A stretch of 5,179 bases of DNA, from assembly GCA_026389735.1 (NCBI GenBank), contig JAPLHH010000182.1, forward strand, positions 1-5,179. Direction: 5' to 3'. The notes below the pieces were generated by a model. It was not told where the DNA came from and ran no database searches. It worked only from the letters and a program-made list of their open reading frames with translations. The stretch is from Chloroflexota bacterium. Lineage in GTDB: Bacteria; Chloroflexota; Dehalococcoidia; GIF9; UBA5620. The position numbers and the translations under genes were made by a program. Of the stretch, positions 1 to 4,745 are shown piece after piece (positions within the stretch are counted from its first letter, which is position 1; every line of letters begins with the position of its first letter).

Positions 1-11
1 ATCTGCTCCAT
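1..11 (-). CDS. 5' end of a divergent gene (partial, unidentified)
   Basis: Read leftward, ATG at 11-9 is followed by GAG CAG and then the window edge, so only Met-Glu-Gln is visible. The start is credible because AAGGAGGT (26-19) lies 8 bases before the ATG and a promoter-like pair lies further upstream (69-41). Three codons do not allow a product to be named. The gene is divergent from thiL, so the two share the 12-144 intergenic region. Confidence 0.6.
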
Positions 12-18
12 ATCACTG

Positions 19-26
19 ACCTCCTT
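19..26 (-). promoter_or_regulatory. Strong Shine-Dalgarno site of the divergent gene
   Basis: The minus strand reads AAGGAGGT, a full match to the anti-Shine-Dalgarno end of 16S rRNA, with 8 bases before the ATG at 11. It is the main reason to call a gene start at the left edge. Confidence 0.75.
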
Positions 27-40
27 ACCTATTTAATCGC

Positions 41-69
41 ATTATATAACTTGCATTTGCTACATACAA
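41..69 (-). promoter_or_regulatory. Sigma-70 type promoter of the divergent gene
   Basis: On the minus strand TTGTAT (69-64) and TATAAT (46-41) are separated by 17 bases. The -10 is a perfect match and the -35 keeps the key TTG. Transcription would start near 34, leaving a short leader that contains the Shine-Dalgarno site at 26-19. This is motif-based only. Confidence 0.6.
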
Positions 70-128
70 GACTTTTTTAGAGCTTCATAACGAAAAACGA
101 TTAAAGTTTAGGCCAAAATATAAGCTTG

Positions 129-137
129 TGCTATAAT
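129..137 (+). promoter_or_regulatory. Extended -10 promoter of thiL, predicted leaderless
   Basis: TGCTATAAT is a perfect extended -10 (TGn plus TATAAT, 132-137). No good -35 hexamer lies 16-18 bases upstream, which fits extended -10 promoters. Seven bases separate the -10 from the A of the thiL ATG at 145, so the predicted transcription start is the start codon itself. No Shine-Dalgarno sequence precedes the ATG, which agrees with a leaderless mRNA. Confidence 0.7.
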
Positions 138-144
138 CGCATCA

Positions 145-1155
145 ATGAAGGTCTCCGAGCTAGGCGAATTTGGCTTAATCGAGCTTTTGTCCGATATTGT
201 TGATAGAACCAAGAATCCTCAAGATATCTCTTGGCAACGGTTACTCATCGGCATCGGTGACGATGCCGCTGCCTGGCAAGGAGACAGCTCCATCCAACTG
301 GCCACCACAGATAGCCTGATTCAAGATATACACTTCGACCTGAATATTACCACATGGGAGGAGCTAGGCTGGAAAGCCATTGCTGTGAATCTGAGCGATA
401 TTTCAGCCATGGGCGGCATTCCAATATTTGCCCTGATTTCCCTGGCTTTGCCTGGCGAGCTCGAAACAGGCTGCATTTCAGGTCTGTACCAAGGCATGAC
501 TCAAATAGCCAATCAGTTCGGAGTCGCCATAGTCGGCGGTAACATCGCTTCCGCCAGCAAAACGATGATTACCATCACCGTTTTAGGTAGTCTGGAATCA
601 AAGTCCGCACTAACTCGCTCGGCAGCCGTACCGGGTGACCGAGTAGCTGTTACAGGGTATCTGGGACTATCAGCTGCTGGCCTTAAGATGCTCAAGCAAA
701 AGCTCAGCTTCGATGCTGAAACCAGCCGACTTCTCAGGCGAGCCCATCTCCAACCCATACCAAGGATAAAAGAGGGACAGGTTCTCCTACGCCATAAGGT
801 TAGGGCTGCCATAGATATAAGCGATGGTCTGATTGCCGACCTGACTCATATATGCAAGGCAAGCAAAGTCAGCGCCAAGATAAGCAAGGACTCGGTGCCA
901 ATCCACCCTATACTTCAGTCCAACTTCAAATCAGATTGCCAGCAATTAGCCCTGAGTGGCGGCGAGGACTATGAGCTGCTCTTCACCGCAAACAGTCAGG
1001 TTATCAACCAAGTAAAACAAGCCATCTCTTGCCCAGTAACAGTAATCGGTGAAATAACCGAAGGAACACCGGGGCAGGTGACTCTAAGTGATGCTACCGG
1101 TAAAAGTATTCCCTGGCAACAAGGCGGCTGGGAACATTTTAAATCTAAAACGTGA
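145..1155 (+). CDS. thiL: Thiamine-monophosphate kinase ThiL
   Basis: ThiL is a cytoplasmic enzyme that phosphorylates thiamine monophosphate with ATP to give the cofactor thiamine diphosphate. The 336 residues match the usual length of about 310-345. The PurM-like N-terminal domain carries GDDAA (38-42), TTDSLIQDIHF (54-64), NLSDISAMGG (82-91) and GGNIA (131-135). The C-terminal domain carries DISDGL (224-229) and GGEDYELLF (272-280). These acidic motifs bind magnesium and ATP in the family. Where many ThiL proteins have GGDT, this one has GGN (Asn133). The ATG at 145 puts the initial ELGEFGLI helix in place, and nothing further upstream is needed. It looks like the first gene of a cluster with tsaE, tsaB and ndk, driven by the extended -10 at 129-137. 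The identity is secure. Confidence 0.95.
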   Translation: MKVSELGEFGLIELLSDIVDRTKNPQDISWQRLLIGIGDDAAAWQGDSSIQLATTDSLIQDIHFDLNITTWEELGWKAIAVNLSDISAMGGIPIFALISLALPGELETGCISGLYQGMTQIANQFGVAIVGGNIASASKTMITITVLGSLESKSALTRSAAVPGDRVAVTGYLGLSAAGLKMLKQKLSFDAETSRLLRRAHLQPIPRIKEGQVLLRHKVRAAIDISDGLIADLTHICKASKVSAKISKDSVPIHPILQSNFKSDCQQLALSGGEDYELLFTANSQVINQVKQAISCPVTVIGEITEGTPGQVTLSDATGKSIPWQQGGWEHFKSKT

Positions 1156-1643
1156 ACACCAAAATGACAACCGTACAGCTTATCTCTCACAGACCAGAGC
1201 AGACTCAACGCCTGGGAATCTGCCTCGGCAAACTGGCTCAGGCGGGTGATGTGTTTCTCCTCACTGGCAACCTGGGAAGCGGCAAGACCTGCCTGACACA
1301 AGGCATTGCCTGGGGCCTGGACGCCAAAGAATATGCCTTCAGCCCTTCCTTTGTCATAGTCAGAGAATATCACGGCAGGCTACCCCTATACCATATAGAT
1401 TTCTATCGACTCGACCGCGTCGAGGAAATCGTAGATTTAGGGCTGGACGAATATCTTTACGGCAAAGGCATTTGTGTAGTCGAATGGGCAGAGAAAGGTA
1501 TAACAGTGCTGCCTAAAGAACATTTTCTGATTAATCTTAGCTACATATCCGATATAGAGCGAACCATCAGCCTTGAGCCCAAAGGTCATCGTTATACCCA
1601 ATTATTAAAATCTCTTAGCTCGGATTTAGAAACATGGGGTTGA
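1152..1643 (+). CDS. tsaE: tRNA t6A37 biosynthesis ATPase TsaE
   Basis: TsaE is the small ATPase that cycles the TsaB-TsaD-TsaE complex, which transfers threonylcarbamoyl to A37 of ANN-decoding tRNAs. The Walker A loop is GNLGSGKT (39-46). It is followed by the family's switch motif SPSF (64-67), YHIDFYRL (80-87) with the conserved Asp83, LGLDEYL (96-102) and the EWAE motif (111-114). The 163 residues are normal or slightly long. The GTG start at 1152 overlaps the thiL stop by 4 bases (GTGA), suggesting translational coupling, since no Shine-Dalgarno sequence is seen. ATG at 1164 (Met5) is an equally possible start and loses only four non-conserved residues. The next gene is its partner tsaB, which supports the call. 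Confidence 0.94.
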   Translation: MNTKMTTVQLISHRPEQTQRLGICLGKLAQAGDVFLLTGNLGSGKTCLTQGIAWGLDAKEYAFSPSFVIVREYHGRLPLYHIDFYRLDRVEEIVDLGLDEYLYGKGICVVEWAEKGITVLPKEHFLINLSYISDIERTISLEPKGHRYTQLLKSLSSDLETWG

Positions 1644-2431
1644 GACTGTTTAGAAATCCCGACCTGTCATTGCGAGCGAAGCGAAGCAATCTTTCGCTTA
1701 CTTACACAGATTGCCACGTCGCTGGCGCTCCTCGCAATGACATTAAATGCTCTGTGGAGTTAGCCATAGATACTTCAACCGATTCCTGCAGCATCGGCTT
1801 ATCCCGCCAGGGGGAGACGATAGCCGAGCTGACCTGGCACTCGGGACAGGGCCACACTGTGGAACTTGTGCCCAATGTAGTTCGCTTGCTTAACCAGAAC
1901 AAAATTAGCCCTCAATCTCTTACCGCCGTCTTCGTAGCCAAAGGCCCGGGGAGCTTCAACGGGCTTAGAGTCGGCATAAGCACAGCCAAAGGATTAGCCC
2001 TCGCCTTAAATATCCCGATGGTGGGGATAAGCACCTTAGAAGTCGAGGCTTACCCTTTTGCCTTTACCAAACTTCCTCTATGCCCGATTCACAACGCCGG
2101 CCGTGGTGAGATTGCCACAGCCCTTTACCAGCGAAATGATGACTGGCGCTGCATAGCTCCAGAACACATCACGACTGCCGATGCCTTATGCCAACAAATC
2201 AAACGAAAAACGCTATTCTGCGGTGAAATCCCACCGTCTGTTATCGAGCAACTGCAACAAAAACTAGGCAGGCATGCCATAATACCTGAACCTGCAGCCA
2301 GATGGCGCCACGCCAGTTATCTGGCAGAGCTGGGCTGGCAACGTCTGAGCAGGGGTGAACAGGATAATCCGGCAAGTCTCCAGCCCCTGTACCTGCGCCA
2401 ACCACCAATTACCCAGCGCAAAGTGAAATAG
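1634..2431 (+). CDS. tsaB: tRNA t6A37 biosynthesis protein TsaB, with repeat-derived N-terminal extension
   Basis: TsaB is the inactive ASKHA-fold partner that scaffolds TsaD in t6A37 synthesis. The open frame from ATG 1634 has 265 codons, but the TsaB fold begins only at codon 41, GTG 1754. There ELAIDTSTDSCSIGLS matches the usual N-terminus, leaving 225 residues, the normal family length. Numbered from that GTG, GPGSFNGLRVGIS (64-76) is the family signature, with Asn where Thr is usual, and a PLYLR motif lies near the C-terminus. The first 40 codons come largely from the palindromic repeat at 1665-1742. Neither start has a clear Shine-Dalgarno sequence. ATG 1634 overlaps tsaE by 10 bases and could be reached by coupling, while GTG 1754 is favoured by homology. 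The product is secure and the start is undecided. Confidence 0.9.
   Translation: MGLRLFRNPDLSLRAKRSNLSLTYTDCHVAGAPRNDIKCSVELAIDTSTDSCSIGLSRQGETIAELTWHSGQGHTVELVPNVVRLLNQNKISPQSLTAVFVAKGPGSFNGLRVGISTAKGLALALNIPMVGISTLEVEAYPFAFTKLPLCPIHNAGRGEIATALYQRNDDWRCIAPEHITTADALCQQIKRKTLFCGEIPPSVIEQLQQKLGRHAIIPEPAARWRHASYLAELGWQRLSRGEQDNPASLQPLYLRQPPITQRKVK
1665..1742. repeat. 78-bp REP-like palindromic repeat between tsaE and the TsaB domain
   Basis: The ends are perfect 12-bp inverted repeats: TGTCATTGCGAG (1665-1676) and CTCGCAATGACA (1731-1742). A second pair, GCAATCT (1686-1692) and AGATTGC (1708-1714), lies inside, so the transcript can fold into a long hairpin. From memory this is a widespread palindromic repeat type, often mis-translated as a peptide containing SLRAKRSNL. 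Here it is open in the tsaB frame. A related half copy lies at 4667-4700. Confidence 0.88.
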
Positions 2432-2451
2432 AAAGGAATACACACTGTCGG

Positions 2452-2457
2452 AAGGAG
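2452..2457 (+). promoter_or_regulatory. Ribosome binding site of ndk
   Basis: AAGGAG lies 7 bases before ATG 2465. It is the only strong Shine-Dalgarno sequence in the thiL-tsaE-tsaB-ndk series, so ndk can be translated independently of its upstream neighbours. Confidence 0.8.
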
Positions 2458-2464
2458 TCTAAAG

Positions 2465-2881
2465 ATGGAAAGAAGTCTAGTGCTGATTAAACCTGATGCC
2501 ATGCAAAGAGGACTGGCCGGAACCATCATCTCTCGTCTTGAAAGACGAGGGCTTAAGATTGTGGCTATGAAGATGCTGCAAATGGACAAGGCCTTAGCCC
2601 AGCGGCATTATGCCGTACATCAAGGCAAAGCCTTCTTCAACGACCTGGTTGACTTTATCACCTCAAGTCCCATCATTGCCGCTGTTTTTGAAGGGGAAAA
2701 AGCCATAGAAGCCGTGCGACAAACAATGGGTGCCACTGACCCGGTCAAAGCCTCTCCCGGCAGCATCAGGGGCGATTTCGGACTGGATATTCAGCAGAAC
2801 CTACTTCACGGCTCCGACTCAGCAGAAAGCGCCGAAAAGGAAATAAGCCTTTTCTTCACCCCAGAGGAGATTTTGGGTTAG
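2465..2881 (+). CDS. ndk: Nucleoside diphosphate kinase
   Basis: Ndk moves the gamma phosphate of ATP to nucleoside diphosphates through a phosphohistidine, balancing NTP and dNTP pools in the cytoplasm. The 138 residues are the standard bacterial length. The nucleotide-site lysine is in LIKPDA (Lys9), Arg85 and Arg102 are in place, and MGATDP (88-93) and GSIRGDFG (99-106) are conserved. The catalytic histidine is His115 in NLLHGSDS (112-119), followed by the usual AEKEISLFF. It starts 33 bases after tsaB with its own good ribosome binding site, and no promoter is evident in that gap, so it probably shares the upstream transcript. Nothing is missing or unusual. Confidence 0.97.
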   Translation: MERSLVLIKPDAMQRGLAGTIISRLERRGLKIVAMKMLQMDKALAQRHYAVHQGKAFFNDLVDFITSSPIIAAVFEGEKAIEAVRQTMGATDPVKASPGSIRGDFGLDIQQNLLHGSDSAESAEKEISLFFTPEEILG

Positions 2882-2887
2882 CCAATT

Positions 2888-2947
2888 GCCAAATCCTAAA
2901 CTCCAAGTCCGAAATCCTAAACAAATTTTAATGACCAAAATCCAAAA
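2888..2947. repeat. A-rich degenerate CCAAAT/CCTAAA repeat downstream of ndk
   Basis: The stretch is built from short variants of CCAAATCC, CCTAAAC and CCAAAA with no coding potential. It shares AAATCCTAAACAAA (2912-2925) with AAATTCTAAACAAA (4487-4500) downstream of the AP endonuclease remnant, 13 of 14 bases identical. Both copies begin within a few bases of a stop codon. The function is unknown. Confidence 0.6.
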
Positions 2948-2981
2948 CCTGACAGCAAGTAAATGAGATTCTTCACCAAGA

Positions 2982-3047
2982 TGTAGTGACGAGGCTTTAG
3001 CCTCGTTCCTAGCCCAGATAATGCAACCCTAAAGGGTCGCAACTACA
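2982..3047. repeat. 66-bp two-hairpin element with TGTAGT/ACTACA ends
   Basis: The outer inverted repeat is TGTAGT (2982-2987) and ACTACA (3042-3047). Inside are two compact palindromes: CGAGGCTTTAGCCTCG (2990-3005), with perfect 7-bp arms around TT, and GCAACCCTAAAGGGTCGC (3023-3040), with arms of 8 bp and one mismatch. On the minus strand 3047-3023 matches 3624-3648 of the second element at 23 of 25 bases, so the two belong to one family in opposite orientations. It lies between the convergent genes ndk and rsfS and could stall or end transcription, but no T-run follows either stem. Confidence 0.8.
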
Positions 3048-3070
3048 CTTCTCGGGGCAGAGCCAGTAGT

Positions 3071-3135
3071 GTCATTCTGAGGGAACGGAGTGACCGAAGA
3101 ATCTCTCGTAGACTCTTCGCTTCGCTCAGAGTGAC
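3071..3135. repeat. 65-bp palindromic repeat of the GTCATTCTGAG type
   Basis: GTCATTCTGAG (3071-3081) pairs with CTCAGAGTGAC (3125-3135) with one mismatch. An inner pair, CGAAGAATCT (3095-3104) and AGACTCTTCG (3110-3119), also has one mismatch. It is a different family from the TGTCATTGCGAG repeat but has the same build. It ends 16 bases beyond the rsfS stop codon, so it would be transcribed at the 3' end of rsfS and may protect or end that message (inference). Confidence 0.85.
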
Positions 3136-3151
3136 AATTTAGCACTGCGGC

Positions 3152-3496
3152 TTACTGGATCCTGATTATCGGCGTGGCTTTATGCCACAAATCGTCTAAC
3201 CGATAATAGTCTCGCTGTGATGGGGAGAAAATGTGGACTATGACTTCTCCTAAATCGAGGAGAATCCATCCTGAATCGGCAGTTCCTTCGATGTGGGAAG
3301 GAGATACACCGTCACGCTTCAGTTTTTCACGAACCTCCTGCCCGATAGCTTCAATCTGGCGGACGCTATCTCCACTGCAGATGACAAAATAGTCAGCAAA
3401 GGAGCAAACCTGTCTGGTATCCAGCGTAACAATATTGTCAGCCTGTTTATCTGAAGCAGCCTCCACCGACCGCCGCGCTACTTCTATCGATTGCAG
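3152..3496 (-). CDS. rsfS: Ribosomal silencing factor RsfS, non-canonical start
   Basis: RsfS (DUF143, formerly YbeB or Iojap-like) binds ribosomal protein L14 on the 50S subunit and blocks subunit joining when nutrients are scarce. Signatures are SFADYFVICSG, SVRQIEAI, GWILLDLGEVIVHIFS and RDYYRLDDLW. The first ATG/GTG-type codon, GTG 3466, gives only 104 residues and has no Shine-Dalgarno sequence. Upstream the frame stays open and encodes LQSIEVARRSVEAA, the usual first helix of the family, up to a TGA at 3502-3500. AGGAGGAG (3510-3503) lies just before that. CTG 3496 (chosen, 114 residues) and ATT 3499 are the only sensibly placed starts. It is transcribed from its own promoter, convergent with ndk. 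The identity is secure and the exact start codon is not. Confidence 0.92.
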   Translation of the reverse strand: MQSIEVARRSVEAASDKQADNIVTLDTRQVCSFADYFVICSGDSVRQIEAIGQEVREKLKRDGVSPSHIEGTADSGWILLDLGEVIVHIFSPSQRDYYRLDDLWHKATPIIRIQ

Positions 3497-3502
3497 AATT
3501 CA

Positions 3503-3510
3503 CTCCTCCT
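3503..3510 (-). promoter_or_regulatory. Strong Shine-Dalgarno site that decides the rsfS start
   Basis: The minus strand reads AGGAGGAG. From its AGGAGG core, 5 bases lead to ATT 3499 and 8 bases to CTG 3496, both workable spacings. The next GTG, at 3466, is 38 bases from the core, far too distant. Confidence 0.8.
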
Positions 3511-3540
3511 GATCAGTACTGCTATGAAGTTACATAAACA

Positions 3541-3549
3541 ATTATACCA
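3541..3549 (-). promoter_or_regulatory. Extended -10 promoter of rsfS
   Basis: The minus strand reads TGGTATAAT: a TGn extension followed by a perfect TATAAT (3546-3541). No good -35 hexamer is present at the usual distance. Transcription would begin near 3534, giving a leader of roughly 35-40 bases containing the Shine-Dalgarno site. It has the same form as the promoters before thiL and ftsH. Confidence 0.65.
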
Positions 3550-3623
3550 CATGCTAGACTAGATCCCGAATAGCTCTTCTCCGCAAATCCTCACCATGAG
3601 AGGAGAACTACTGCTATAACAAA

Positions 3624-3732
3624 TGTAGCTGCGACCCTTTAGGGTCGCCTGGGGTAGGGTTGGGGCAGATTTCGTAGGGATAGACCTTCAGGTCTGTCCG
3701 AACTCGCATAGGTCTGAAGACCTGTTCCTACA
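3624..3732. repeat. 109-bp three-hairpin element with TGTAG/CTACA ends
   Basis: The outer ends are TGTAG (3624-3628) and CTACA (3728-3732). Three palindromes lie inside: GCGACCCTTTAGGGTCGC (3631-3648, perfect 8-bp arms), GGATAGACCT paired with AGGTCTGTCC (3678-3699, one G-T wobble), and AGGTCTGAAGACCT (3710-3723, perfect 6-bp arms). The second and third, with flanking GTAGG/CCTAC, also form a larger imperfect inverted repeat (3674-3731). The first stem matches the element at 2982-3047 in reverse orientation. Together with 3733-3779, where I see nothing else, it fills most of the space between rsfS and the AP endonuclease remnant. Confidence 0.82.
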
Positions 3733-3779
3733 ATGTTTAACCTGTGTCAATCTATGTAGTATTTCAGACCATTTGCCAG

Positions 3780-3809
3780 TATAATTTCTACAGACAGCGT
3801 TATTGAGGG
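3780..3809 (+). promoter_or_regulatory. Relict -10 and Shine-Dalgarno of the AP endonuclease remnant
   Basis: TATAAT (3780-3785) is followed by GAGGG (3805-3809), 7 bases before ATG 3817. There is no TGn extension and no clear -35. The order and spacing look like an intact gene head even though the gene behind it is broken. Confidence 0.45.
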
Positions 3810-3816
3810 TAACATC

Positions 3817-4474
3817 ATGGAAAAGCTGCTCACAGCCCCTACTTCATAAACCTCAATGCCAGAGAACCTGAGAAGCTAAAAGCCAGCCAGGAAAGAGTGT
3901 TCCAGACGGCCCGCATTGCTGCCCTCTGCGGCGCCACAAGCATCGTCTTCCACGCCGCCTTCTATCTCAATGACACACCAAGCAAAGTCTATGAACAGGT
4001 CAAGAAGCAACTTCAGCAGATAACCAGCCAGTTAAGAGCCAAAGGTAACCGCGTCTGGATGAGGCCTGAAGTCACCGGGAAAACCAGCCAGTTCGGCACC
4101 CTGGAAGAGGTGCTTGAGCTGAGCGCCGAAATAGAAATGGTAGCTCCATGTATAGATTTCGCTCACTGGTATGCCCGCACCGGCAAGTTCAATTCCTATG
4201 ATGAATTTACTTTCACCCTCAAGCAAGTGGAAAGTAAGTTGGGCAGACAAGCCCTGGATAACATGCACATTCACGTCTCAGGCATAGCCTATGGCAAAAG
4301 TAGAGAAAGCAAGCACTTAAACCTCAGAGAGTCAGATTTCAACTACGTCGAGTTTATCCACGCCCTAAGCGATTACAACGTAAAGGGGCTGGTATCAGCG
4401 AAAGCTCCAACCTCGAGGAAGACGCCTTACTCTTACAACAGACCTACAGAGCTGCCCAACGAGGGAAACCTTAA
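3817..4474 (+). pseudogene. Decayed deoxyribonuclease IV / AP endonuclease family 2 (TIM barrel) gene
   Basis: The frame from 3831 reads HSPYFINLNAREPEKL and continues through GTG 3897 as a typical metal-dependent TIM-barrel AP endonuclease, a base-excision repair family. Likely metal ligands remain: His 3951 (FHAAFY), Glu 4068 (RPEVTGK), Asp 4155 and His 4164 (CIDFAHW), His 4272 (MHIHVSG) and His 4314 (KHLNL). Two lesions are visible. ATG 3817 opens a frame that stops after ten codons (MEKLLTAPTS) and is out of phase with the body, and roughly 65-75 N-terminal residues expected before HSPYF are absent. Near 4394-4396 a 1-base loss shifts the frame. The shifted frame resumes as SESSNLEEDALLLQQTYRAA and ends at TAA 4472-4474, while the unshifted frame runs into repeat DNA to 4601. 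The last metal-binding Glu (GAA 4400) therefore falls out of frame. A functional short protein is unlikely. Confidence 0.82.
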
Positions 4475-4550
4475 ATTCCAATTCCCAAATTCTAAACAAA
4501 CCCAAATCTCCAAAAAATTCAAATGCCAAAAGCTAAAAGCCAAAATTACA
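4473..4550. repeat. A-rich degenerate repeat after the AP endonuclease remnant
   Basis: Variants of AATTCCCAAAT, TCTAAACAAA, CCAAAT and GCCAAAAGC fill the stretch immediately after the old stop codon. It is related to 2888-2947 (13 of 14 bases at the best-shared word). It is open in the unshifted frame of the remnant, which is why a misleading lysine- and glutamine-rich tail can be translated. Between it and 4607 I see nothing recognisable. Confidence 0.6.
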
Positions 4551-4606
4551 GGTGAAAATGCAAAAATGTTATGGCTTGCTCTTCAGTGTCAGAATGGTTG
4601 AAATCT

Positions 4607-4664
4607 GTCCTTTTTGACTTTTGATTTGTCATTTTGCCTTTTCATATTTGACTTTTAATTTGAC
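4607..4664. repeat. T-rich degenerate repeat, roughly the inverse of the A-rich one
   Basis: The stretch repeats variants of TTTTTGACTTTTGA, TTTGTCATTTTGCC and ATTTGACTTTTAATTTGAC. Read on the minus strand it has the same composition and word style (GCCAAAAT, GTCAAA, AAAAG) as 4520-4560. The two stretches face each other across about 55 bases. It could be mistaken for a run of terminators, but no GC stem precedes the T-runs. Confidence 0.5.
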
Positions 4665-4666
4665 TG

Positions 4667-4700
4667 AGATTGCCACGGCACTACGTGCCTCGCAATGGCA
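4667..4700. repeat. Half copy of the TGTCATTGCGAG palindromic repeat
   Basis: AGATTGCCACGGCACTACGT followed by GCCTCGCAATGGCA parallels the right arm of the 1665-1742 element: AGATTGCCACG at the start and CTCGCAATG(A/G)CA at the end. The left arm is missing. Internally GGCAC and GTGCC (4677-4688) can still form a small hairpin. It lies between the T-rich repeat and the ftsH promoter. Confidence 0.7.
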
Positions 4701-4745
4701 GGCAATTGCTTTCGAAACTCTCTTTTTCCTATATTCACTGGCTTT

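Noticed and set aside
513..812. Open frame on the minus strand inside thiL (99 codons)
   Set aside because: Antisense shadow of a well-conserved thiL body, with no ribosome binding site and no recognisable motif.
996..1373. Open frame on the minus strand across the thiL-tsaE junction (125 codons)
   Set aside because: It lies opposite conserved motifs of both genes, including the TsaE Walker A loop. No start signals or family features are seen.
2317..2589. Minus-strand open frame across the tsaB-ndk junction
   Set aside because: Antisense to conserved C-terminal TsaB and N-terminal Ndk coding sequence, with no start signal.
2990..3040. Rho-independent terminator for ndk
   Set aside because: Two good stems exist, but they are followed by TTCCT and CAACTA rather than a T-run, and they belong to a repeat family found elsewhere. 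Partial termination is possible but unsupported.
2982..3732. CRISPR array or tandem repeat
   Set aside because: Repeats are palindromic, few, irregularly spaced and in opposite orientations. There are no uniform spacers and no cas genes.
4032..4274. Minus-strand open frame inside the AP endonuclease remnant
   Set aside because: Shadow of the conserved plus-strand frame, with no start signals.
3897..4601. Intact 234-residue protein starting at GTG 3897
   Set aside because: The homologous frame continues upstream to HSPYFINL, so GTG 3897 is internal. The last part after 4394 is frameshifted and its tail is repeat DNA, so this is a decayed gene, not a new protein.
1665..4700. Insertion sequence or transposon bounded by the TGTCATTGCGAG repeats
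   Set aside because: The first copy is complete in itself and the second is only half an element. The DNA between them is ordinary housekeeping genes with no transposase, so they are separate dispersed repeats rather than the ends of one mobile unit.
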